From CAZGUH01 sp964529005 (lineage in GTDB: Bacteria; Actinomycetota; Acidimicrobiia; Acidimicrobiales; Ilumatobacteraceae), in assembly GCA_964529005.1 (NCBI GenBank), contig CAZGUH010000001.1, forward strand, positions 62,001 to 126,000: a stretch of 64,000 nucleotides of DNA, in the 5' to 3' direction. The notes beneath the pieces were generated by a model that saw only the letters and a list, made by a program, of their open reading frames with translations, did no database searches and was not told where the DNA came from. Shown piece after piece: positions 53,275-62,143 of this stretch (within the stretch, counting starts at the first letter, position 1; every line of letters starts with the position of its first letter). Both the position numbers and the translations under genes were made by a program.

Positions 53275-53700
53275 ATGGCATCGGCGTGCGTGTTCTGCGA
53301 CATCGTCAACGGCGCGGTCTCGGCGCACGAGGTGCACCGCGACGACCATGCGGTCGCGTTCCTCGACCGTCGACCGGTGTTCCCGGGGCACGTCCTCGTC
53401 GTGCCCGCCCGCCACGTCGCCACGCTCACCGATCTCGACGCGGACGCGATCGGCCCACTGTTCGCCCGCGTGCAGGCGATCGCGATCGCGGTGCAGGACG
53501 CGATGGAAGCGCACGGCACGTTCGTCGCGATCAACAACACGGTCAGCCAGAGCGTGCCGCACCTGCACGTGCACGTCGTGCCGCGGCGGCGCAAGGACGG
53601 TCTGCGGGGCTTCTTCTGGCCGCGTACGACCTACGCATCGGACACCGAAGCGGCATCGATCGCGCAGACCATCGCGGGCCGGCTCCACCCCCCAGAGTGA
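53275..53700 (+). CDS. HIT family hydrolase
   Basis: 141 residues. CVFCDIVNG at the start and the histidine triad HLHVHVV near residue 107 define the HIT superfamily, with HPGHVLVVPARHV-like strand before it. Such enzymes hydrolyse AMP derivatives such as AppppA and AMP-amides. The C-terminal tail (RRKDGLRGFFWPR) resembles the actinobacterial HIT branch. GAGGGGC 4 bases upstream serves ATG 53275. It is divergent from phoH. Confidence 0.9.
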   Translation: MASACVFCDIVNGAVSAHEVHRDDHAVAFLDRRPVFPGHVLVVPARHVATLTDLDADAIGPLFARVQAIAIAVQDAMEAHGTFVAINNTVSQSVPHLHVHVVPRRRKDGLRGFFWPRTTYASDTEAASIAQTIAGRLHPPE

Positions 53701-53710
53701 CCTCCGAGGC

Positions 53711-53768
53711 GGTACTTGCATTTGCAACGACCCTGGTACTTGCCTTTCGCGCTCAAAAACTGTTCGAT
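53711..53768 (+). promoter_or_regulatory. Promoter region of the HU gene with repeated GGTACTTGC boxes
   Basis: GGTACTTGC occurs at 53711-53719 and 53735-53743, 24 bases apart; the first runs into the palindrome TTGCA-TT-TGCAA (53716-53727). TTGCCT (53740-53745) and TTCGAT (53763-53768), 17 bases apart, form a -35/-10 pair giving a leader of about 75 bases and GAGG before ATG 53852. The two boxes look like regulator sites, unassigned. Confidence 0.45.
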
Positions 53769-53851
53769 GTGCGCTGCGCAACGTCGACGACGTGCGTGCA
53801 CATCATGTGCCAGACCACGCTCCACCGATACCGGGGAGGTATCACGAGGCA

Positions 53852-54136
53852 ATGACAAAGGCAGAACTGATCGACGCAGTGGCGAAGAAGTCGGGGGGCA
53901 GCAAGGCCCAGACCGAAGCGACGCTCTCTGCGTTCTTCGACCAGGTGGTTGCCTCGACCAAGAAGGGCGACAAGGTGGCGTGGCCGGGCTTCGGCTCGTT
54001 CAGCACCACCAAGCGCAAGGCCCGTGTTGGTCGCAACCCCCAGACTGGCGAGTCGGTGAAGATCGCCGCCTCCACCAACATGAAGTTCACGGCGAGCTCC
54101 ACGCTCAAGGCCGCCCTCAACCCCAGGAAGAAATGA
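53852..54136 (+). CDS. hup: HU-family DNA-binding protein (tail-less)
   Basis: 94 residues. MTKAELIDAVAKKSGGSKAQTEATLSAFF and GFGSFSTTKRKARVGRNPQTGES are typical HU; the DNA-intercalating arm with RNPQTG is present. It ends shortly after LNPRKK. Mycobacterial HupB and streptomycete HupS have the same domain fused to a Lys/Ala-rich tail, but here that tail is a separate gene 22 bases on. It is a nucleoid-associated protein that bends DNA. Confidence 0.93.
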   Translation: MTKAELIDAVAKKSGGSKAQTEATLSAFFDQVVASTKKGDKVAWPGFGSFSTTKRKARVGRNPQTGESVKIAASTNMKFTASSTLKAALNPRKK

Positions 54137-54158
54137 CCCAGTAGGGAAAGGAACAGCA

Positions 54159-54464
54159 GTGGCAGCTACCAAGAAGGCTGCGGCCAAGAAGGCCGCGACG
54201 AAGAAGGCTCCGGCCAAGAAGGCCGCGGCGAAGAAGACCACCGCCAAGAAGGCGGCTCCGGCGAAGAAGGCCGCAGCGAAGAAGGCGGCGCCGGCGAAGA
54301 AGGCCGCAGCGAAGAAGGCCACCGCCGCCAAGAAGACCGCCGCGAAGAAGGCGGCTCCGGCGAAGAAGGCCGCAGCGAAGAAGGCTCCGGCCAAGAAGGC
54401 CGCGGCGAAGAAGACCACCGCCAAGAAGGCCTCGCCGGCCAAGCGGGCAGCGAAGAAGAAGTGA
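54159..54464 (+). CDS. Histone H1-like Lys/Ala-rich protein, equivalent to the HupB tail
   Basis: 101 residues from GTG 54159 with AAAGGAA upstream. It is almost entirely Ala, Lys, Pro and Thr in repeats of the PAKKAAAKK kind, with no other domain, like the C-terminal domain of HupB/HupS and the H1-like Hc1/AlgP proteins. It is very basic and would bind the DNA backbone and compact the nucleoid. The sequence is out of frame with hup (different frame, stop between), so it is a true separate protein. The repeats make recombination-driven length change likely. Confidence 0.85.
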   Translation: MAATKKAAAKKAATKKAPAKKAAAKKTTAKKAAPAKKAAAKKAAPAKKAAAKKATAAKKTAAKKAAPAKKAAAKKAPAKKAAAKKTTAKKASPAKRAAKKK

Positions 54465-54467
54465 TCG

Positions 54468-54487
54468 ATCGGCCCTGCAGGGCCGAT
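54468..54487 (+). terminator. Hairpin terminator after the H1-like gene
   Basis: ATCGGCCC (54468-54475) and GGGCCGAT (54480-54487) form an 8-base perfect stem around TGCA immediately after the H1-like stop. TTGCTTCGT follows, a poor T-run. It is well placed to end the hup and H1-like message. Confidence 0.6.
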
Positions 54488-54503
54488 TGCTTCGTCACGT
54501 GAA

Positions 54504-54533
54504 CGAGGGGGGAGCCGTATGGCTCCCCCCTCG
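54504..54533. terminator. Strong bidirectional hairpin terminator
   Basis: CGAGGGGGGAGCC (54504-54516) and GGCTCCCCCCTCG (54521-54533) form a perfect 13-base stem with loop GTAT. It lies between the convergent H1-like (+) and PIG-L (-) genes and can end both transcripts. It is the most stable hairpin seen in the window. Confidence 0.75.
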
Positions 54534-54539
54534 CTGTGA

Positions 54540-55301
54540 TCACAGGTCGTCGATGCGGGCGAACACCTCAGCGGCGGCGAAGCCGTGTGGCGCGCCGTGT
54601 GACGCGAGGCCCGAGCGGATGCGATCGCGGAACGCTCCCAGCTCGCTGTGATCCGCGGCGTGCATCGTCGATCGGAACTGGCTCGTGTGCGCCTCGAGCG
54701 CGTGCAGCTTGGTGTCGACCGTCGCGCTGACGTCTTCCACGTGCGACACCTGGTCGGCTTCCCACAACAGCAGCACGTCGGGACGGTGCGGGGCGGCGCC
54801 GAGCTCGCGGAAGAAGTGGGGGTCGCGCGCGGCGACGATCGCATCGCAGAGCAGCAGCCCGGCGTGGCGGTGATCCGGGTGGATGCGATAGCGCTTCCAC
54901 GGATCATGTCCGAGCGCGACATCGGGCCGGATCTCACGGATCCACCGGGCGAGGTCACGGCGCTCGTCGAGTCCGCTGACGAGCTCGCCGTCCACCCGGC
55001 CGAGGAACACGACCTCGCCGGTCGCGCCGAGTCGTCGCGCCGCCTCGCGCTGCTCGCGCTGGCGTGTCGTCACCAACGCGGCGATGTCGGCGTCGGGGTC
55101 CCAGGATCCCTTCGAGCCGTCGGTGCACACGACGTAGTGGACGGTGCAACCTTGCGCGGCCCACTTGGCGAGCGTGCCGCCGGCGCCGAACTCCACGTCG
55201 TCGGGATGAGCGCCGACCGCCAGCGCGACGCGTGGCACGGGGAGGTTGAGGCTCGGCTCCGCATCGGTCAGGCGCGGTTGGCCGGGTTCGTTCGCAGCCA
55301 T
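54540..55301 (-). CDS. PIG-L family (LmbE-like) N-acetylglucosamine-type deacetylase
   Basis: 253 residues from ATG 55301. AHPDDVEFGAGG holds the zinc ligands and catalytic Asp, and IHPDHRHAG the third ligand His, the LmbE/PIG-L signature. Members deacetylate GlcNAc-linked compounds, such as the mycothiol precursor (MshB) or mycothiol conjugates (Mca). Motif form and neighbours do not decide which; mycothiol steps are not in this window. Its start overlaps the cofC stop by 34 bases, so the two are coupled. Confidence 0.85.
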   Translation of the reverse strand: MAANEPGQPRLTDAEPSLNLPVPRVALAVGAHPDDVEFGAGGTLAKWAAQGCTVHYVVCTDGSKGSWDPDADIAALVTTRQREQREAARRLGATGEVVFLGRVDGELVSGLDERRDLARWIREIRPDVALGHDPWKRYRIHPDHRHAGLLLCDAIVAARDPHFFRELGAAPHRPDVLLLWEADQVSHVEDVSATVDTKLHALEAHTSQFRSTMHAADHSELGAFRDRIRSGLASHGAPHGFAAAEVFARIDDL

Positions 55302-55873
55302 TCGGGAAGCACCTCCTGGACCAGTGGATGGCGGAGATCGTCGGCCGTGTCGATGTCGATGCCGAGCAATGGATCGGTGCGCACCTCGACCGGGACGTTG
55401 TCGGCGAGCAGCGCGGCGAGGTGGCGATCGAACGAGCCGACGCCGTACGCGGCGCGGAACGGGCAGCGCAACGGCAGCGCGATGACGTTCGTGCCGTCGC
55501 GCTGGATGTCGGGGACGAGCACCGCCCGATCGGTGCTCGCCGTCGATGCCAGGTCGCGGGCGAGCGGCAGATCGCTGTGCGCGACGACCGCGTGCGTGAA
55601 GCCGAGCGCGGCGAGCGCGGCGATGCCGCCGTCGACCGCGGCGTTGAGACCGACGCCTGGCCGCCATAGCACCGTGGCTCCGTGATCGTCGGCCCATGCG
55701 GCGACGGCGGGATCGTCGCAGACGACGAACGCCGGCAGCGGCGCGGCGGCCGCCAGCACCCGCTCGGCGGTCCATCGTGCGAGCTCCTCGCGCAACGCCG
55801 GGGCGAGCACGGGCGCGAGGCGCGCCTTGGCGTGGCCGAAGCCCTTCACCGGAACGAGGACCGCTGCTCGCAC
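55268..55873 (-). CDS. cofC: 2-phospho-L-lactate (or phosphoenolpyruvate) guanylyltransferase CofC
   Basis: 201 residues from GTG 55873. It has VPVKGFGHAKARLAP at the start, HSDLPLARDL and DIQRDGTNVIAL, the CofC nucleotidyl-transferase motifs. CofC (FbiD in mycobacteria) makes the guanylated three-carbon unit used to build coenzyme F420. A minus-strand TACCAT (55880-55885) 6 bases before the start marks a leaderless promoter. This is the only F420-biosynthesis gene here; fbiA/B/C are elsewhere. Confidence 0.88.
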   Translation of the reverse strand: MRAAVLVPVKGFGHAKARLAPVLAPALREELARWTAERVLAAAAPLPAFVVCDDPAVAAWADDHGATVLWRPGVGLNAAVDGGIAALAALGFTHAVVAHSDLPLARDLASTASTDRAVLVPDIQRDGTNVIALPLRCPFRAAYGVGSFDRHLAALLADNVPVEVRTDPLLGIDIDTADDLRHPLVQEVLPEWLRTNPANRA

Positions 55874-55955
55874 CCGGCCATGGTAGGGGCGCGCGCGGGC
55901 GCGGACCCCTTTGTGGTGTGCGTATCGACGGGCTGGTCCGCCTACTCTCACCACC

Positions 55956-56951
55956 ATGCCGGTCAGGGTCGCGGTCGTTGGCGCGGGGTCGTGGGGGACC
56001 ACGGTCGCGGCGCTCTCCAGCGCCAACACGCCGACCACGCTGTGGGCGCGCCGTCGCGAGCTGGCCGACGAGATCAACGCGCTGCGCGAGAACCGGCAGT
56101 ACCTGCCGGGCTTTTCGCTGCCCGAGGCGTTGCAGGTGACCTCGGACATCGAGTGCGCCGTGCGCGACGCGGACATCGTCGTGATGGCGGTGCCGTCGCA
56201 CGGCTTCCGAGAGGTGGCCGCGATCGCGGCCCCCGCGCTGCGGCCGCGGGCGCCGGTCGTCAGCCTCGCCAAGGGCATCGAGCTGGCCTCGTTGAAGCGG
56301 ATGAGCGAAGTCGTCGGCGACGAGATGCCCGGCCATCCGGTGGCCGTGCTCACCGGGCCGAACCTCGCCAAGGAGATCCTGCAAGGGCAGCCGTCGGCGA
56401 GCGTGGTGGCGATCGACGACCTCGACATCGGCCGCGAGCTTCAGCGCATCTTCGGCCGGCCGTTCCTGCGGATCTACACGAACCCCGACGTCGTCGGCTG
56501 TGAGGTCGGCGGCGCGGTCAAGAACGTCATCGCCATCGCCGCCGGGATGGCCGAGGGCATGGGCTTCGGCGAGAACACCCGGGCGACGCTGATCACCCGC
56601 GGGCTGGCCGAGATGACGCGCCTCGGCGCGGCGATGGGCGGCGCGCCGGCGACGTTCGCCGGGCTCGCCGGGATGGGCGACCTGATCGCCACGTGCAGCA
56701 GCGAACAGAGCCGCAACAACGGTGTCGGGCTCCAGTTGGGACGCGGCCGCGCGATCGAGTCGATCGTCGGTGACATGCGCATGGTGGCCGAGGGCGTCAA
56801 GAGCTCCTCGTCGGTGCTCGACCTCGCCCACCGCTACGGCGTCGAGATGCCGATCACCGAACAGGTCGTCGCGGTCTGCCACCACGGCCGATCGGCAGCC
56901 GAGGCCCTCGAGGCGCTGATGCAGCGCGACAGCAAGAGCGAACTCGGCTGA
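55956..56951 (+). CDS. gpsA: Glycerol-3-phosphate dehydrogenase [NAD(P)+]
   Basis: 331 residues. VVGAGSWGTT is the NAD(P) motif, LAKGIE and TGPNLAKEI follow, and GCEVGGAVKNVIAIAAGMAEGMGFGENTRATLITRGLAEM is the GpsA signature region with the catalytic Lys. It reduces dihydroxyacetone phosphate to glycerol-3-phosphate for phospholipid synthesis. TACTCT (55943-55948) is 7 bases before ATG 55956. The gene is divergent from cofC. Confidence 0.95.
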   Translation: MPVRVAVVGAGSWGTTVAALSSANTPTTLWARRRELADEINALRENRQYLPGFSLPEALQVTSDIECAVRDADIVVMAVPSHGFREVAAIAAPALRPRAPVVSLAKGIELASLKRMSEVVGDEMPGHPVAVLTGPNLAKEILQGQPSASVVAIDDLDIGRELQRIFGRPFLRIYTNPDVVGCEVGGAVKNVIAIAAGMAEGMGFGENTRATLITRGLAEMTRLGAAMGGAPATFAGLAGMGDLIATCSSEQSRNNGVGLQLGRGRAIESIVGDMRMVAEGVKSSSSVLDLAHRYGVEMPITEQVVAVCHHGRSAAEALEALMQRDSKSELG

Positions 56952-56972
56952 CGCGGGCCAGACTCTCGGGTC

Positions 56973-58157
56973 GTGACCACCATCGGAATCCTCGGCCGTC
57001 CCTGGCGCGCCACCGTCACGGCTCACGGCAGCATCGTGCCGTGGGACGGGTCTGCGGAGCTCGACTGGGCCGTCGCCGCCGAGGACCGCTGGCATCGCCC
57101 GTCCACCGAGCCGACGGTGCGCCAGACGCTCGTCGGCGGCGCCCCGGTGGCCGAGACCCGTGTCCGTGTGCCGCATGGTGACGCGGTGCAGCGGATCTAC
57201 GCCACGCCAGGCCCCGACGGCCGGTGCCTGGCGGTGATGGAGATCGAGAACGCCTCGCCGCGGACGATCGCGGTCGCCGTCACGCGGCGCGATCTGCTGA
57301 CCGTGCGCCCGCCGTCGTCGGCCCCGATCGAGGGCATCGAGATGCCCGCAGAATCGGTCGTGTTCCCCGTCGCCCACGGCACGTCGATCGCGCTCGGTGT
57401 CCTCGAAGGCGGTGAGGCAGGTTCGCTGCCGGCGACGCTGCCGTCGGCAGCGGATGTGGCACACGGTTGGATCGCGTTCGCCGAGCGGGCGAGCACGATC
57501 GACGTGCCGGGCGCCTCGGAGAGCCTCGTGGCCGCTCGCGCCGCGATCGCGCTCGACGGCCCACCCGAGGTCGACGACGATCCCGCCGGCTTCCTCCTCG
57601 CGGTCGGCGAGCTGGTCCGCACGGGCCAGCGTGCCGACTGGGCCCCGGACATCGCCACCGCGGTCGAGCTCGTCGCTCGGCGCAGTGTCGCCGGATGGGA
57701 GACAGCTGCGGCCCTCGACGCCGCCGCCCGGACGCTGCACGCCTCGGGCGAGCGGCGGGCGGTGCGCGACGTGGCGCGGATCATCGAACGCGCCGCGGCG
57801 CGCGGCCCCGAGGCCGTCGTCGGGCCGGTCGATGCAGCCCGGACCGGGACGTCGGCGAGCGCCCGCGAGGTCGCCGCGTTCGAGCGGCGATGCGCAGCGG
57901 CCGCGGGCGAGGGCGCCGCGGCTCTGCTCGGCGCAGGGTTCCCGGCCGAGTGGCTCGGGGTCGACTTCGCCGTGCACGGCCTGCCCTGCGGGCCGGCGTC
58001 GTCGGTGTCGTACGCGATCCGCTGGCACGGCGAGCGCCCCGCGCTGCTGTGGGAGGTCTCCGGCGATCCGGTCCGACTCACCGCGCCGGTCACGGCGCGG
58101 GGGTGGAGCACGGACGAGCCCCGGGGTGAGACGCTCTGGCCCCCGCCGGCGGGGTGA
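56973..58157 (+). CDS. Unknown protein of about 394 residues
   Basis: 394 residues from GTG 56973. I do not recognise a family. The first half is beta-rich with short motifs such as MEIENASPRTIAVAVTRRDLL; the second is helical and Ala/Arg-rich, ending in a WSTDEPRGETLWPP segment. It has no signal peptide or clear membrane helix. The beta-then-helical order and paired aromatic residues are reminiscent of glycoside hydrolase-like proteins with N-terminal beta-sandwich and (alpha/alpha) barrel, but without catalytic motif. CAGACT (56959-56964) is 8 bases before the start. Confidence 0.6.
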   Translation: MTTIGILGRPWRATVTAHGSIVPWDGSAELDWAVAAEDRWHRPSTEPTVRQTLVGGAPVAETRVRVPHGDAVQRIYATPGPDGRCLAVMEIENASPRTIAVAVTRRDLLTVRPPSSAPIEGIEMPAESVVFPVAHGTSIALGVLEGGEAGSLPATLPSAADVAHGWIAFAERASTIDVPGASESLVAARAAIALDGPPEVDDDPAGFLLAVGELVRTGQRADWAPDIATAVELVARRSVAGWETAAALDAAARTLHASGERRAVRDVARIIERAAARGPEAVVGPVDAARTGTSASAREVAAFERRCAAAAGEGAAALLGAGFPAEWLGVDFAVHGLPCGPASSVSYAIRWHGERPALLWEVSGDPVRLTAPVTARGWSTDEPRGETLWPPPAG

Positions 58158-58182
58158 CACCGCGGCGCTACGGTTGACGCCC

Positions 58183-58857
58183 ATGGCGCGTTCGGCCGCT
58201 CCTTCCCGCACGTTCGAGCGGCAGTTGCGCGACGCCGGCCACGATGTGGTCGTCGGCATCGACGAGGTCGGCCGCGGGGCATGGGCGGGCCCGTTGATGG
58301 TCGGCGCCGCGGTGCTGCCCGTCGACCGCAGGGTGAACGGCGTGCGCGACTCGAAGATGCTCAGCGAGAGCGACCGCGAGCGGCTGTTCGACCGCATCGC
58401 CTCGTGGTGCGTCGCGTGGAGCGTCGGCGCGGCGTCGCAGTTCGAGTGCGACACACTCGGGATGGCCGCGGCGCAGCGCCTCGCCGCCGCGCGCGCCGTG
58501 GAGGGTCTCGGCGTGCAGCCCGACGTGGCGGTCGTCGACGGCAAGTGGGATTTCGTCTCGCCCGCGGTGCCGCACGTCGAGCTGCTGGTCAAAGCGGACG
58601 CGCGATGCCTCAGCGTGGCCGCGGCGTCGATCCTCGCCAAGGTCACCCGCGACCGTGTGATGCGCGAGAACGCCGAACACTTCCCGCACTGGAGCTTCGA
58701 CAGCAACAAGGGCTACCCGTGCCCCCATCACAAGGCCGCGTTGCAGGGCTACGGACCGTCCGCGATCCATCGCCGCAGCTGGGTGTTCATGGACAACTAC
58801 GTGCCCTGGTCCGGCGTGCCGCGCTACTACCGGCCGGAGCAGGCGACCCTGTTCTGA
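58183..58857 (+). CDS. rnhB: Ribonuclease HII
   Basis: 224 residues. GIDEVGRGAWAGP (catalytic Asp-Glu), DSKMLSES, VDGKWDF, AASILAKVTRD and GYPCPHH are the ordered RNase HII motifs. It removes ribonucleotides and RNA primers from DNA. TACGGT (58169-58174) is 8 bases before ATG 58183. The following gene is convergent after 10 bases. Confidence 0.94.
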   Translation: MARSAAPSRTFERQLRDAGHDVVVGIDEVGRGAWAGPLMVGAAVLPVDRRVNGVRDSKMLSESDRERLFDRIASWCVAWSVGAASQFECDTLGMAAAQRLAAARAVEGLGVQPDVAVVDGKWDFVSPAVPHVELLVKADARCLSVAAASILAKVTRDRVMRENAEHFPHWSFDSNKGYPCPHHKAALQGYGPSAIHRRSWVFMDNYVPWSGVPRYYRPEQATLF

Positions 58858-58867
58858 TCGCCGGCGC

Positions 58868-60002
58868 TCAGACGCTCTCGAGCGCCTGGCCGAGGTCCGC
58901 GACCAGGTCCGCCGCCGCTTCCAGCCCCACCGACAGTCGCACGAGCGAGCCGGGCGCCTCGAGCGGCGACCCGGCTGCCGACGCGTGCGTCATGCGGCCG
59001 GGGTGCTCGATCAGGCTCTCGACCGCTCCCAGGCTCTCCGCCAGCGTGAACAGCCGGGTGCGGCGAACGACCTCGAGCGCGGCGGGCTCGCCGCCGCGCA
59101 GCGTGAAGCTCACCATGCCGCCGTAGTCGCGCATCTGCCGTGCCGCGGCGGCATGACCCGGATGGTCGGGCAGCTCGGGGTAGAGGACCCGCTCGACGGC
59201 CCGATGGCCGACGAGCAGGTCGACGATCGCGCGTGCGTTGGCGCAGTGACGGTCCATGCGCACGGCCAGCGTCTTGACGCCGCGCAGCACGAGGTAGCAG
59301 TCGAACGGGGCCGGGACGGCTCCGGCGGCGTTCTGCGTGAACCGCAGGCGCTCGGCGAGCTCGTCGTCGTCGAGCGCGAGGAACCCGCCGACCACGTCGC
59401 TGTGACCACCGAGGTACTTCGTCGCCGAATGCACGACGATGTCCGCGCCGAGCGCCAGCGGTTGCTGGAGGTACGGCGTCGCGAACGTGTTGTCGACGAC
59501 GACGAGCGCGCCGCGCTCGTGTGCGAGCGCCGCCACCGCGTCGATGTCGACGCACGTGAGAAGGGGATTGGTCGGCGATTCGACCCACACCATGCCCACG
59601 TCGTCGGGCCACATGGCGCGCAGCGCGTCGACGTCGGTGAGGTCGGCAGCGGTCCACGAGATGCCGGCGGCCGCCCACACCTTGGCGATCAGCCGGAACG
59701 TGCCGCCGTAGGCGTCGTTGCCGAGCAGCACGCGCTGGCCCCGCGCCAGCAGGCGCACGACGTTGTCCTCGGCGGCGAGGCCGCTGGCGAACGCCAGGCC
59801 ATGCCGGGCGCCTTCGAGACTGGCGACGCACGTCTCCAGCGCGGCGCGCGTCGGGTTGCCGCTGCGGGAGTACTCGTAGCCGTGGTGTTCGCCGACGGCG
59901 GCTTGGGCGAACGTGGTGCTCAGCACGAGCGGCGTCACGACCGCGCCCGTCGACGCGTCCGGTTCCTGCCCGGCGTGGATCGCCCGGGTTTCGAACGACC
60001 AA

Positions 60003-60010
<8 letters not shown>
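58868..60010 (-). CDS. Cystathionine gamma-lyase/synthase (Cys/Met PLP family)
   Basis: 380 residues from ATG 60010. FETRAIHAGQEPD at the start, YSRSGNPT, SATKYLGGHSDVVGG with the PLP Lys, and GAVESLIEHP are the Cys/Met metabolism PLP-enzyme signatures. The family includes MetB, MetC and CGL. Overlap with the cystathionine beta-synthase gene (8 bases) favours cystathionine gamma-lyase, i.e. cystathionine to cysteine, over gamma-synthase. MetB is the usual mycobacterial name for the same partner of cbs. Confidence 0.85.
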
Positions 60011-61457
<1,447 letters not shown>

Positions 61458-61534
61458 GCCCCGAAGCGTACCCACCGGCTCACGGCGGCATTCCGTGGTC
61501 GGTTCGAGCGAGGGCAGGCGGGGTACCGCGACCC

Positions 61535-62002
61535 ATGCGCACCGTTCCGGACACGTCAGCTCTCGTCCAGACCGTCGACCTGCTCGCCGCACCGTGGTCG
61601 ACCCCGCAGGCTCGCCGCATCTGGGGTGGCGAGTGGCTCGGACATCCCCTCCACCCGATGCTCACCGACCTGCCGATCGGGTTCTGGACGTCGGCCGTGC
61701 TGCTCGACGCGCTCGGCCCGCGCCGGTACGCGCCCGCCGCGCGCCTGCTCGTCGGGTTGGGTGTGTTGTGCGTGCCGCCCACGGCGATCGCCGGCCTCTC
61801 GGACTACGACACGATCGACGACCCCGACACCCGCCAGCGCGGCGCGCTGCACGGCGCCCTCAACGCGACGGCCACCGCCTTGTTCGCCGTGTCGTGGTGG
61901 AAGCGGCGTCGCGGCGGCGGCAAGGCTGTGGCCCTGCTGGCCTCCGTCGTGGCGTCGGCCGCTGGCTACCTCGGCGGGGAGCTGGCGTTTCCCTCGGACT
62001 GA
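61535..62002 (+). CDS. DUF2231 membrane protein
   Basis: 155 residues. WLGHPLHPMLTDLPIGFWTSAVLLDALG is the defining first segment of DUF2231 (with the HPLHP/HP His pair), followed by three more hydrophobic stretches and a GYLGGELAF end. Members are four-helix membrane proteins of unknown function, sometimes linked to Rieske/haem proteins. It has no helper genes nearby here. The gap to the exporter gene is 141 bases. Confidence 0.85.
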   Translation: MRTVPDTSALVQTVDLLAAPWSTPQARRIWGGEWLGHPLHPMLTDLPIGFWTSAVLLDALGPRRYAPAARLLVGLGVLCVPPTAIAGLSDYDTIDDPDTRQRGALHGALNATATALFAVSWWKRRRGGGKAVALLASVVASAAGYLGGELAFPSD

Positions 62003-62035
62003 ACCGCTGCGTGGCCAAAGTCACCCGCAAACCGG

Positions 62036-62090
62036 TTGCGGCGCAGCCGCACCCCAGGAGTAGGATTCGAAACGAGAAAGTTCCGTTTCG
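62036..62090 (+). promoter_or_regulatory. Promoter and TetR-type operator of the DHA2 exporter operon
   Basis: TTGCGG (62036-62041) and TAGGAT (62061-62066) form a -35/-10 pair with a 19-base gap. Directly after lies CGAAACG-N9-CGTTTCG (62068-62090), a perfect dyad of seven-base arms separated by nine bases, the layout of TetR-family operators. It would cover the transcription start and so repress the exporter. The likely binder is the TetR gene at the operon end, which overlaps the exporter. Confidence 0.6.
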
Positions 62091-62143
62091 TAATTACCTC
62101 CTGCGGGTCAACCCCCCGGATCCGCAGGCGTCCGGAGGCCATG

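Noticed and set aside
53852..54464. A frameshifted single hupB gene
   Set aside because: HU ends in a normal stop after a complete domain, the tail gene has its own GTG and ribosome binding site, and frames differ with 22 bases between. I treat them as two genes, though reads should be checked.
54159..54464. CRISPR or tandem-repeat locus
   Set aside because: The repeats are in-frame Lys/Ala codons of a histone-like protein with no spacers.
54540..58709. A 1389-codon open frame on the minus strand
   Set aside because: It runs through the opposite strand of gpsA, the 394-residue gene and rnhB, which have real motifs. Only its end (54540-55301, PIG-L) is genuine.
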